A DNA stretch of 64,000 nucleotides from JAGVSR01 sp031413815. GTDB lineage: Bacteria > Pseudomonadota > Alphaproteobacteria > Rhizobiales > Hyphomicrobiaceae. The translations under genes were made by a program, and so were the position numbers. This document shows, one piece after another, positions 27,403 to 35,303 of the stretch (positions are counted from its first letter, which is position 1; the number at the start of each line of letters is the position of its first letter). The DNA lies in contig JANOFU010000005.1 of NCBI GenBank assembly GCA_031413815.1, positions 11,809 through 75,808 on the forward strand, given 5' to 3'. The notes below the pieces were generated by a model, which saw only the letters and a program-made list of their open reading frames with translations, made no database searches and had not been told where the DNA came from.

Positions 27403-28277
27403 CCCGCGCAACCGCTCTTCTGAAAGCCGATATATCCTCGTCGCCAGTCCGATCGCCCGCTCAATCTGCCCGCGCCATCTTCACGTTCTTTATCCTGACT
27501 TTTGTTTGGACGTGGGGCCTTTGGGGCATCGTCACATTAGTTCGTGAACAGGTGCCTGACCTAGGAAAAGCGCTCTATCTCGCAGGGGCCTTTGGTCCGA
27601 CCTTTGCTGCCGTCTTCGTCACGTTGATGTTTACCGGCAGCGCGGGATTGCGGCGCTGGCTTGCACAATGCCTTCGATGGCGCATTGGTTGGCGCTGGTA
27701 CGCGCTCGCCTTCATCGTGCCACCGCTAATCTTGCTGGTGGCGCTCGGCCTGCATCTAGCGTTGGGCGGCACTATGCCCGCGTCACCCTATGCCGACCGC
27801 GTCTTGATTGCCGCCGCGCAATTTCTGGTGATCGCAATCTTCGGCGGCCCGTTGGGTGAGGAGTTTGGCTGGCGTGGTTACGCGCTTCCGGCGCTGAGCG
27901 CGCGCATGGGCTGGCGCGGCGCTGGTGCCTTGATCGGCTTCGCGTGGGCGCTTTGGCATTTACCCTTGCTGTTCATGGCAGACACAGCGCAGGCCGACCT
28001 GCCGATCGCACTCTTTCTGATTAGTACCGTGGGCTTGTCTGTCATCATGGCGCGCCTCGGGGTTTACGCCGGCTTTAGCGTGCTGCCCGCGCTGTTGCTC
28101 CACAGCGTAATCAATTGGTGGTCGGTGATCGTGCCGATTGGTGCCGATTCACAGGCTTATTCCCTGGTCGCCAGCTTAGCGATTTTGATCGCACTGTTTG
28201 CGGTGGTCGTGCCAGGACCCAAGACAGCGTCCATGCAGTTGAAGCCCGCTCACGCCAAATCGCAGGCAACGCCATGA
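27399..28277 (+). CDS. CPBP-family intramembrane metalloprotease 1
   Basis: This 292-residue member of the CPBP (Abi/CAAX prenyl protease) glutamic protease family lies in the inner membrane. The motifs are intact: GEEFGWRGYALPAL (EExxxR), WALWHLPLL (FxxxH) and LLHSVINWW. It starts with GTG overlapping the previous stop, and its stop overlaps the next ATG. CPBP proteases cleave prenylated or leader-bearing substrates and often confer bacteriocin immunity; the substrate here is unknown. Confidence 0.88.
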   Translation: MTRATALLKADISSSPVRSPAQSARAIFTFFILTFVWTWGLWGIVTLVREQVPDLGKALYLAGAFGPTFAAVFVTLMFTGSAGLRRWLAQCLRWRIGWRWYALAFIVPPLILLVALGLHLALGGTMPASPYADRVLIAAAQFLVIAIFGGPLGEEFGWRGYALPALSARMGWRGAGALIGFAWALWHLPLLFMADTAQADLPIALFLISTVGLSVIMARLGVYAGFSVLPALLLHSVINWWSVIVPIGADSQAYSLVASLAILIALFAVVVPGPKTASMQLKPAHAKSQATP

Positions 28278-29140
28278 CGAATTCCTGGCTCAAATCGCAC
28301 CCGGTGCTGGCTTACTACGCCTTGGTATTCGCCATCTCTTGGGGCGGCATTCTGTTGGTGGTCGGCCCGAGCGGAATTTTCAACTCCAAGGCCAACCCCG
28401 AAGAGCTGACGCAATTTATATACTTTGCGGCGCTCGCGGGGCCGAGCGTCGCCGGAGTTGCCATGACGGGCCTCCTTCACGGAAAAGCAGGCCTTCGCGA
28501 CCTGCTCGCCCGGGTGCTCCACTGGCGGGTAAACGTGCGCTGGTACCTGGTCGCGCTACTGACGGCTCCGATCCTAATGGCGGCGGTCATCTTCGCGCTC
28601 TCGCTGACATCTCCGGTATTTGTCCCCGCTATTGTCAAAACCGACGACAGGGTGGGCCTTGTGATCTCGGGCATCGTGCTTGGGCTGGTGGTGTCCTTTT
28701 TCGAGGAGATTGGCTGGACAGGTTTCGCGACGCCAGAGCTCCGAAAACGCTATGGGTTTCTTCCCGCTGGGATGGTGATTGGACTTGTGTGGGGCGCCTG
28801 GCACTACCCTCTCTTTTCTGGAAGCGCATCGGGGGCGATCCCGCCAGCGCTCTATATCGGCGTGCTGCTCTTCACCTTTCTCATACCCTTCAGAATTCTC
28901 ATGGTGTGGCTCTATGAGCGCACCAAGAGCGTCCTCGTCGTGATGCTAATGCATGCGCCTCTCGCGGCCGGTCAGTTGATCCTCCTCCCTTCGGCGATTT
29001 CGAACGAAAGCGCCGTCATTTTCGATCTCGCTTTCGCCGCCGCACTCTGGGTTGTCGTGGCGGCGGTCTATGTGACCAAAGGTGCAGATGGGCGTAGCAA
29101 ACTGGCTTCTTCAGAAGAAGCGCCAAAGCGTCAACCATGA
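28274..29140 (+). CDS. CPBP-family intramembrane metalloprotease 2
   Basis: This 288-residue paralogue has motifs FFEEIGWTGFATPEL, WGAWHYPLF and LMHAPLAAG. The Arg of EExxxR is Thr here. The ATG at 28274 overlaps the preceding stop (ATGA); a longer reading inside the previous gene is not needed. It is most like the third CPBP gene of the operon (HPVLAYYALVFAISWGG versus RPLLGYFTLAFAISWGG), suggesting tandem duplication with the hydrolase gene inserted between. Confidence 0.86.
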   Translation: MTNSWLKSHPVLAYYALVFAISWGGILLVVGPSGIFNSKANPEELTQFIYFAALAGPSVAGVAMTGLLHGKAGLRDLLARVLHWRVNVRWYLVALLTAPILMAAVIFALSLTSPVFVPAIVKTDDRVGLVISGIVLGLVVSFFEEIGWTGFATPELRKRYGFLPAGMVIGLVWGAWHYPLFSGSASGAIPPALYIGVLLFTFLIPFRILMVWLYERTKSVLVVMLMHAPLAAGQLILLPSAISNESAVIFDLAFAAALWVVVAAVYVTKGADGRSKLASSEEAPKRQP

Positions 29141-30126
29141 CGTCAATGTCCAGACTTCAAAAGCTGCTGGTTATCGTCACGCTTGGAACAGTCGCACTGG
29201 GTGTGTTTGTTGCGTGGCGTTTCCAAACCGATATCGAACAAGCCCGCGCTCGCGTTGCACACGGCAGCACGGTTGTCGCAACGCCCTGCGGTCCAATCGA
29301 ATATCAGGAAGCAGGCAGCGGCGTTCCCTTGCTCGCGGTTCATGGCAGTGGTGGCGGATACGATCAAGGCATGGCGTTCGCCGCGCCGCTGACGCGTCAA
29401 GGCATTCGCGTGATCGCCATGTCCCGCTTCGGCTACCTGCGCACGCCGATGCCCGCGGATGCTAGCGCTGACGCGCAGGCCGATGCGCATGTTTGTCTCA
29501 TGGATGCGCTGGGTATCCAACAAGCCGCCGTTCTTGGCGGTTCGGCCGGCGCCCCGTCAGCGTTACAGATGGCAATCCGACACCCTGATCGCATCAGCGC
29601 CCTCATCCTTGTGGCACCACTCGCCTACAAGCCGCCTACGCAAGCCAATTCTGCGCCGCCGATGGCGCCGTGGATCGAGAACACGATGATGGCGGTCATC
29701 GGATCGGATTTCCTGTTTTGGTCGGCAATGCATCTGTCGCGCGATTCAATGATCAATACAGTGCTCGCAACACCGCCCGCGCTATTGGCGAATGCGAGCG
29801 AGTCCGAGCGGGCGCGGATCAACGCGATGCTCGACAACATCCTGCCTGTACGTGCCCGCGCGGAAGGCCTGCGCAGCGACAGTGCTGTGGGAAAGAGTCT
29901 TTTGTCTTCACCACTTGAAACCGTTCGCGCGCCTACGCTGGTCATTGCCGCGCGTGACGACCGATACGGCACCTATGCCAGTGCGCAGTACACCGCTGGT
30001 CGCATTGCCGGGGCCAAATTCATTGGTTTCGCACACGGCGGCCACACCTGGGTTGGGCACAACGAAGAAGTCATGGCCGAGATTGCGAAGCTGCTCATGT
30101 TGGTTAACGAGCGGGCCATACCATGA
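29137..30126 (+). CDS. Alpha/beta hydrolase with N-terminal membrane anchor
   Basis: This 329-residue protein starts with one hydrophobic segment (KLLVIVTLGTVALGVFVAW) and continues with an alpha/beta hydrolase fold: oxyanion LAVHGSGGG, nucleophile elbow VLGGSAGAPSAL, Asp in IAARDDRYGTY and His in FAHGGHTWVGH. It is probably anchored facing the periplasm. The specificity is unknown. Start and stop both overlap neighbouring CPBP genes by ATGA, implying coupled translation. Confidence 0.88.
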   Translation: MTSMSRLQKLLVIVTLGTVALGVFVAWRFQTDIEQARARVAHGSTVVATPCGPIEYQEAGSGVPLLAVHGSGGGYDQGMAFAAPLTRQGIRVIAMSRFGYLRTPMPADASADAQADAHVCLMDALGIQQAAVLGGSAGAPSALQMAIRHPDRISALILVAPLAYKPPTQANSAPPMAPWIENTMMAVIGSDFLFWSAMHLSRDSMINTVLATPPALLANASESERARINAMLDNILPVRARAEGLRSDSAVGKSLLSSPLETVRAPTLVIAARDDRYGTYASAQYTAGRIAGAKFIGFAHGGHTWVGHNEEVMAEIAKLLMLVNERAIP

Positions 30127-30938
30127 GGCTTACCCCATGGGTCCAACGCCGCCCATTGCTTGGCTATTTCACACTGGCCTTCGCCATCAGCTGGGGCGGC
30201 CTATTTGCCGTCCTCGCGGCCAGGGGCTTCGATCTTTCGCCAATGCAGCCCCTGGAGGCCGGTCTAATCTTTCTGGCCATGGTGTTGGGGCCGAGCGTGA
30301 GTGGCATCACCCTTGTAGCGTTGCTGGACGGACGCGCCGGGTTGCAAGAACTTGTCGCGCGTCTGGTGGTATGGCGGGTGAACGCTTGGTGGTACGCCGT
30401 CGCACTGCTGACAATGCCGACGCTCTTGCTGACAATTCTGTGGACCTTGAGTGCCATTTTCGATCCAGCTTTTTTACCCCGTTTCCAATGGGCGCTATTT
30501 GCAGTCGGCCTCGTCGCTGGTGGCTTTGAGGAAATCGGTTGGACAGGATTTGCAACGCCTCGGCTTTTGGCCCGCCACACTCTCTGGTGGGCCGGGCTGT
30601 TGCTTGGCGTCATTTGGGCGTTGTGGCACCTGCTTGTCGATTTTCGCTATAATTTCGATGCGATGGGGGTCACTTGGCCGCTCGAATTCGCCATCGTCTA
30701 TCTCGCGACACTGACGCCGTATCGAATGCTCATGACGTGGGTCTATTACCACACACAGAGTCTGTTGCTGGGAATACTGATGCACGCGAGTTTTACGGGT
30801 GGGCTACTCGTTCTGTTTCCTGCGACATCACCGGCACAGAGCCTGTTTTGGCAATCCATGCTTGCACTCACCTTGTGGGGTTTGGTGATGCTGGTCGCCC
30901 GCAGCAAACCAAAAGAAGTTGGAGACACCCGTGAGTGA
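30123..30938 (+). CDS. CPBP-family intramembrane metalloprotease 3
   Basis: This 271-residue membrane protease has GFEEIGWTGFATPRL, IWALWHLLVDF and LMHASFTGG. Like the second copy it has Thr instead of Arg in the first motif. It overlaps the hydrolase stop and, at its 3' end, the GTG start of the broken nitroreductase. Confidence 0.86.
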   Translation: MRLTPWVQRRPLLGYFTLAFAISWGGLFAVLAARGFDLSPMQPLEAGLIFLAMVLGPSVSGITLVALLDGRAGLQELVARLVVWRVNAWWYAVALLTMPTLLLTILWTLSAIFDPAFLPRFQWALFAVGLVAGGFEEIGWTGFATPRLLARHTLWWAGLLLGVIWALWHLLVDFRYNFDAMGVTWPLEFAIVYLATLTPYRMLMTWVYYHTQSLLLGILMHASFTGGLLVLFPATSPAQSLFWQSMLALTLWGLVMLVARSKPKEVGDTRE

Positions 30939-31656
30939 TTCAGAGATTGCCTGCGATTTTGATGCGTTTGCGAAAGTTGTCCGCACGCGCCGCTCAGTGC
31001 GCGCCTATCTGCCAGAATTGATCCCGGATGCGGCATTGGATGCCTGTTTTGAATTGGCACTGCTGGCACCGACGTCGCATAATTTGGAGACTTGGCAATT
31101 CATTGATGTGCGCAGTCCGGAAAAACTCGCTTTGCTTCGTCACTATTGCCTGGACCAGCCGCCCGCCATGCAAGCCCCAACCCTCATCGTCGCGGTCGCG
31201 AGGCCTGATTTCTGGCGGCCGGGTCGCCGATTGATGCTGGAAGCGCTTGCGAAAGAGCACGGCGCTGCGCCTGAATTGGTGCAGAAATACCGAACCTTCA
31301 TTCCACTGATATTTGAAGATGGTCCCTTTCATATCCTGGCGCCTTTCAAGCGACTGGCGTTTTGGGGCATTGGACTTTTCAAACCGTTCTGACGCGTTGA
31401 TGTCGGGCGAGCGGGGCAGGAGCTATGGGCGACAAAAACCGCCGCACTCGCCTGCCAGAACTTGATGCTCGCTTTGCGTGCAGCTGGTTTTGACAGCTGC
31501 GCGATGGAGGGATTTGACGAGCCCCGCGTAAAGCTTCTCTTGGGCCTTCCGCGAGCCGCTCGCGTGGTGATGGTGATAGCCGCAGGCCGACGCGCAGACG
31601 GCGGAGTGATGCCGCAATACAGGTTCGACGCGAACCTCTACATCCAGCGAGTTTGA
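30931..31656 (+). pseudogene. Nitroreductase-family gene interrupted by in-frame TGA
   Basis: The N-terminal part (RTRRSVRAYLPELIPDAALD, LLAPTSHNLETWQF) is a standard FMN-binding nitroreductase. A TGA at 31390-31392 follows GLFKPF. The same reading frame then continues without a shift for 87 codons (RVDVGRAGQELWATKTAALA, LALRAAGFDSCAMEGFDE, LPRAARVVMVIAAGRR) to a second stop at 31654-31656, giving the complete family C-terminus. One base change therefore explains the break. The start is a GTG at 30931 with GGAG upstream, overlapping the CPBP stop. A truncated 153-residue product could still be made. Confidence 0.82.
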
Positions 31657-31749
31657 TATTCGGTCGAACTCGAAAACGCCATCGGGCTGGCCGACGACAT
31701 CGATGGTGACGGTCCGCCAAGAGTTTTAGTTCCGTAAAGGCTCAACCGA

Positions 31750-32451
31750 ATGTTTAAAGCCGATCAGCACGACCAGACGCGATTGCCTGCTTCGGTGTAT
31801 GACCTCGCCTTGCGGCTCGGCGCTGACCCGAAATCCGAACCGCGAGACGTTCGCCTCACGCAAACAGGTCGCATGAAGACCGCATTGGACGCCAAGTCGT
31901 GGATGTCATTCACGGCTACGCAAACGATCTCGGCACGTAAGTGCGAATTCGATTGGCTGGCGCGTGCTGGGCCGCTTGGCATCATTTCGGCGCAGGACGC
32001 GCTGGCGGCTGGGGAAGGCCGGTTCGATGTGACGGCGCTTGGCTTCATTCCAATCGCCCGCGCCGCGCACACGCCTGCGCTCGTGCGTGGAGAGCTCATG
32101 CGCTATCTGGCAGAATTGCCCTGGGCACCGGACGCCATACTGCACAACGCCGAATTGCGGTGGCGCAGAGATGGTCCGGATGCGCTGGCAGTATCAGCCG
32201 GATCAGGTGAAACCAAAAGCGAAGTGCTGCTGAGCCTCGATAGTGATGGAAGAATCGCTGGTGCGTTTGCATCCGATCGGCCGCGTTCAGCGACAGCACC
32301 AATTCTCGTCACGCCATGGCGGGGCCGGTTCTCCGAGTATCGCTGCCACAATGACCGATGGATTCCCTTCGCGGGTGAGGTTGCCTGGGAGATCGACGGC
32401 AAGGAAATCGTATACTGGGAGGGGCGTCTAGTGAGCTGGAATTTGAACTAG
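31750..32451 (+). CDS. DUF6920/DUF6544-like protein
   Basis: This 233-residue soluble protein shows LTQTGRMKTALDAKSWMSFTA, the WLARAGPLGIISAQDA-like middle and RGELMRYLAELPWAPDAIL. These segments I associate with DUF6920/DUF6544 proteins often found beside small membrane proteins. It lies 93 bases after the broken nitroreductase on the same strand and is probably the last gene of the operon. Function unknown. Confidence 0.75.
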   Translation: MFKADQHDQTRLPASVYDLALRLGADPKSEPRDVRLTQTGRMKTALDAKSWMSFTATQTISARKCEFDWLARAGPLGIISAQDALAAGEGRFDVTALGFIPIARAAHTPALVRGELMRYLAELPWAPDAILHNAELRWRRDGPDALAVSAGSGETKSEVLLSLDSDGRIAGAFASDRPRSATAPILVTPWRGRFSEYRCHNDRWIPFAGEVAWEIDGKEIVYWEGRLVSWNLN

Positions 32452-32862
32452 TCGGAGTCGCGCAATGCGGCGAGCTATCGCCGTCCGGATTTTGGTTTGG
32501 CGGCTTTGCCCGCATCATTTCAAGTCGGCATTTGCCCGGGGGAATGCAACGGGGGCGCGCAGCGGGCCCCCTTGCCGAGGCGGGCGGAAGACCGCCGAGC
32601 CAGATGTGCTGTCATACAGCACACATCTGGCGGAACAACTTAAGGCGGGTTTCGGAAGACAATTTTGTGGTTGCGTGGGGGATCGATGTGGCTGCGTGTT
32701 GCGGAACATCAGAACAAACCAACTTGGCAGCATGCTTTTGCATAAATGGGGAAGGCGTCACACGATCTCGTTGTCGGGATGCGAGGAATTTGTTAAATAC
32801 GTGGCGGCTTGGATTCCGGGCCCCACAGTTTTGCTTTTTGGCAATTCGCTTCGGAGTCCGAA
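32452..32862. other. Intergenic region with a long inverted repeat
   Basis: This region of about 410 bases separates the operon from a DUF6338 gene. AGATGTGCTGT pairs with ACAGCACACATCT across CAT near 32603-32629 and may be a terminator without a T-run. Overlapping open frames of 113 and 138 codons have no ribosome site and look spurious. Base composition shifts here from GC-rich to AT-rich. Confidence 0.45.
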
Positions 32863-33543
32863 ATGGGCCTTAGGGATATAGTCGATCTACAGGCTGTTCT
32901 GCTGTTCGTCCTTCCAGGTGCAATCTTTTTATATTCCAGGAACATATTCCTGTCATCGCCGTCCGATATTGCCACGAAGGATGGCATCGGACCCTTAATC
33001 CTCGCTTCTCTGTTTTATGTTTTGATCTTCTGGATGCTTTACGGCAATCCATCAGACCACATCAAAGCGCTGAACTCCGCTTCTGCGCGCGCCGTTGCCA
33101 GCGCTATATTTGTTATCCCGCCTTTTCTTATCGGAATTCTCTACGGCTATGCTGAGCGCGAAGAATGGCTGGCCAAATTTATAAGACATATGTTCAAATT
33201 TCTTGGCCTAGAGCCTCCCGTTCTCGCAAGAAGTTTTCCGAGTGCCTGGTGGGAGATCTTCAGTGAATTGGCTACTGATAAGGATTTTGTATCAGTTACT
33301 CTGAAATCGGGGGAAAAAATTCAAGGCGTTCTCGGTCAATATCACACGGTTTCACTATCTGAGGATGGTAAACCTCTCGATCTATTTATCGAAACCGTTT
33401 ACGAGGACGATCCTGATGGTGATGGCTATAAGCCCTGTCAACCAGTCAGAGGCGTCTGGATCCCGGCGGATGAAATTAAGTTAGTGCATTTTTTCTTTGA
33501 AAAGTCTTTGGGCGAAGAGCTTGACGCAACCCCTCCAAACTAA
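32863..33543 (+). CDS. DUF6338-like membrane protein
   Basis: This 226-residue protein has three predicted transmembrane helices (LQAVLLFVLPGAIFLYSR, LILASLFYVLIFWMLY, VASAIFVIPPFLIGILYG). A cytoplasmic domain follows with VSVTLKSGEKIQGVLGQYHT and VRGVWIPADEIKLVHF, an Sm-like beta fold pattern that fits DUF6338. The ATG at 32863 follows GGAG; a reading from 32809 adds a non-conserved leader. Its AT content is higher than that of the rest of the window, suggesting transfer. Confidence 0.75.
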   Translation: MGLRDIVDLQAVLLFVLPGAIFLYSRNIFLSSPSDIATKDGIGPLILASLFYVLIFWMLYGNPSDHIKALNSASARAVASAIFVIPPFLIGILYGYAEREEWLAKFIRHMFKFLGLEPPVLARSFPSAWWEIFSELATDKDFVSVTLKSGEKIQGVLGQYHTVSLSEDGKPLDLFIETVYEDDPDGDGYKPCQPVRGVWIPADEIKLVHFFFEKSLGEELDATPPN

Positions 33544-33554
33544 GGAGTCCTTCA

Positions 33555-33686
33555 ATGGCAAAAGCGACAAAAAAGGCGGCGAAGCGGCCAGCAAAGAAAG
33601 CGGCAGCAAAAAAGCCTATAACAATCCGTGCGAAAGCTGGCAAAGCCAAGAAGCCAAATTATTCCGCCATTAAACGCGGTAAATAG
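33555..33686 (+). CDS. Very small Lys/Ala-rich basic protein
   Basis: This 43-residue protein begins MAKATKKAAKRPAKKAAAKK and ends NYSAIKRGK. A perfect AAGGAG site lies 7 bases upstream of the ATG. It follows the DUF6338 gene by 11 bases and probably shares its transcript. The composition resembles histone H1-like basic tails, so nucleic-acid binding is plausible but unproven. Confidence 0.65.
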   Translation: MAKATKKAAKRPAKKAAAKKPITIRAKAGKAKKPNYSAIKRGK

Positions 33687-33698
33687 AGGTGGCGTCCA

Positions 33699-33749
33699 AT
33701 GCTTAAGATCAACGCTATGCCAGATTTTGTTGTCCGGAGCTACAAATAA
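33699..33749 (+). CDS. Possible 16-residue micropeptide
   Basis: ATG at 33699 is preceded by AGAGGTGG and reads MLKINAMPDFVVRSYK before TAA. It is placed directly after the small basic gene. The call is speculative and rests on the ribosome site and position only. Confidence 0.22.
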   Translation: MLKINAMPDFVVRSYK

Positions 33750-33758
33750 GACTTATTT

Positions 33759-33974
33759 CTAATAGTCGGACTGTAAAGACAAATTGATGGTCGCTGCAGC
33801 ATTTGCACATGCAATTGCTAGTGCTACATTACCTTCTGCTTTCGCCGTATTAAACTGCTGGATCACGAAAGCTCTGATGTCAGTTAAATCGCTTTGGGGT
33901 TCTTGCTCGCGCTTTATCAACTTATAATTCGGATTTTCTAATATTCCTGCTTTGGCTTTGTGTGTTTGTCCCAT
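33759..33974 (-). CDS. Small hypothetical protein (71 residues)
   Basis: It begins MGQTHKAKAGILENPNYKLI and has a helical segment (VALAIACANAAATINLSLQ). AGGAG lies 8 bases before the ATG at 33974. It is AT-rich like its neighbours, soluble, and matches no family I know. It is convergent with the small basic gene. Confidence 0.65.
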   Translation of the reverse strand: MGQTHKAKAGILENPNYKLIKREQEPQSDLTDIRAFVIQQFNTAKAEGNVALAIACANAAATINLSLQSDY

Positions 33975-34270
33975 TGTATTTTCTCCTGCCTATTTATTAA
34001 GCAGGACAAAATAAAATTGCAATACAATTGTTTGTAAGGCATTTGGAAATCAATATCTTTTTCGGCGAATCCTATTCACATGCATCTTTACTGGGTCCAT
34101 CGCAAATTGTTAAATTGCTTGCAAGTTGCTCATTCCATTTTATGAATTCTTTTGCAATCGCGTTCAAAAATTCTCCCGTCAAGCCCGCCAACCGCCTGCT
34201 GAACAGGTGCCAACGGCGTGTCTGTCACCTTTTGGGGTGCCTGCCACCCGCGCTTCAAGAGCGCTCAAGC

Positions 34271-34858
34271 CTAACGCTTTGGCCGCACAACGGCATCGAT
34301 TTCGATGCTGATTTCGTCGCCGACCATATCCGCATACGACTCCATCTTGAACGCGCTGCGCGAGGTTCTGGTCTTCCCAACGAACTTCTTGCGGCCCGCG
34401 CTGTATTTGAGCGCCGGGTCTTCATGCGCCGCAAGCGTAACGTCGAGGGTGACGGATTTCGTGATGCCATTGACGGTGATGTCGCCTGTGATCTCAGCCG
34501 CGTCTGCAGCCGTGGCTTTCACCGACCGGCTGCGAAACGTCAGCTGCGGCTCAGCCTTGGCATTGAAAAAATTGATGCCCTTCAGTTCGTCGTCGATGAT
34601 CGGCTGGCCGGTTTCGACGCTGGCCGTAGCGATCTTGGCAAAGACTTCGCTGTTCTGGGGTGCACTCTCGTCGAACTGCAGGTCGCCCTCAACGCGGCTG
34701 AACCGGCCGCGTTGCGTGGCAATTCCCATCACGTAGGAAAAGCGCACCTCGGAGTGTTTGCTGTCGAAGACGTAGCTCTCAGCGTGAGCAGAATGAATGG
34801 GCACGAACGCCAACACCACGGCTGCAACTATGGCTCTCCACGCATAAGGGGTCTGCAT
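34271..34858 (-). CDS. YceI-family periplasmic protein
   Basis: This 195-residue protein has a signal peptide (AIVAAVVLAFVPIHSAHAES) and the YceI lipocalin-like barrel (YVFDSKHSEVRFSYVMGI, FSRVEGDLQFDE, GDITVNGITKSVTLDV). The family binds isoprenoid quinones or other amphiphiles in the periplasm. AGGAGGAATGAC precedes the ATG at 34858, which fixes the start. Its position between the island and the photosynthesis cluster may be incidental. Confidence 0.93.
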   Translation of the reverse strand: MQTPYAWRAIVAAVVLAFVPIHSAHAESYVFDSKHSEVRFSYVMGIATQRGRFSRVEGDLQFDESAPQNSEVFAKIATASVETGQPIIDDELKGINFFNAKAEPQLTFRSRSVKATAADAAEITGDITVNGITKSVTLDVTLAAHEDPALKYSAGRKKFVGKTRTSRSAFKMESYADMVGDEISIEIDAVVRPKR

Positions 34859-35303
34859 GTCATTCCTCCTGAACCAACAAGGGGTGACAACGCCTGACCT
34901 GCGCGATCCATTCCAACCGTCATCGATCAGCTTTGGTTTGTCGCAATTGCTGCGGGGCGCCGCGGCCGTCTGGTCGGGATACGTCAGTGAAGAGCATTTG
35001 ACGGAATATGCTCGATCGACGCCGATCGCTTGAAGCAGAAGGTTGAGTGGCAAAAGCGCCATCACTTGTAGGATGGCGTCGAGGCACCGATGCGTTTCAA
35101 CGCGGTGCCAGGCACCGGACGCGCAAGGGTGCCTGGCATCAGGCCACCGGTTCAGCGGCTTCGCGACCACTCGACACCTGGTGCCTGGCACCGCCTGCAC
35201 TCATGAACCCGGCGCAATACGGCTCGCAAGGGGCGAGCCTATTGACGCCAAACTGAGCGACGTAATGCGGGCTCCGTGCTGAAAGGAGAAAGCCAGCCAG
35301 CCC
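34859..35303. other. Intergenic region between yceI and hemA
   Basis: This stretch of 445 bases has no gene I can support. It carries three copies of a 13-bp palindrome (described separately) and the yceI promoter. Confidence 0.5.
35104..35192. repeat. Three copies of a 13-bp palindrome GGTGCC-N-GGCACC
   Basis: Copies lie at 35104-35116 (GGTGCCAGGCACC), 35128-35140 (one mismatch) and 35180-35192 (GGTGCCTGGCACC). Degenerate relatives (GGTGCCTGCC) occur near 34230 on the other side of yceI. This looks like a REP/BIME-type cluster. Confidence 0.65.

Noticed and set aside
31390..31392. TGA in the nitroreductase gene as a selenocysteine codon
   Set aside because: The position is not catalytic in nitroreductases, no SECIS-like stem-loop stands out directly after it, and the family does not use selenocysteine; a nonsense mutation is simpler.
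32465..32881. Overlapping frames of 138 and 113 codons between the operon and the DUF6338 gene
   Set aside because: They lack ribosome sites, contain low-complexity Arg/Cys/Gly stretches and overlap an inverted repeat.
34028..34897. 289-codon plus-strand frame opposite yceI
   Set aside because: It is antisense to the clear YceI gene and has no start context or family features.
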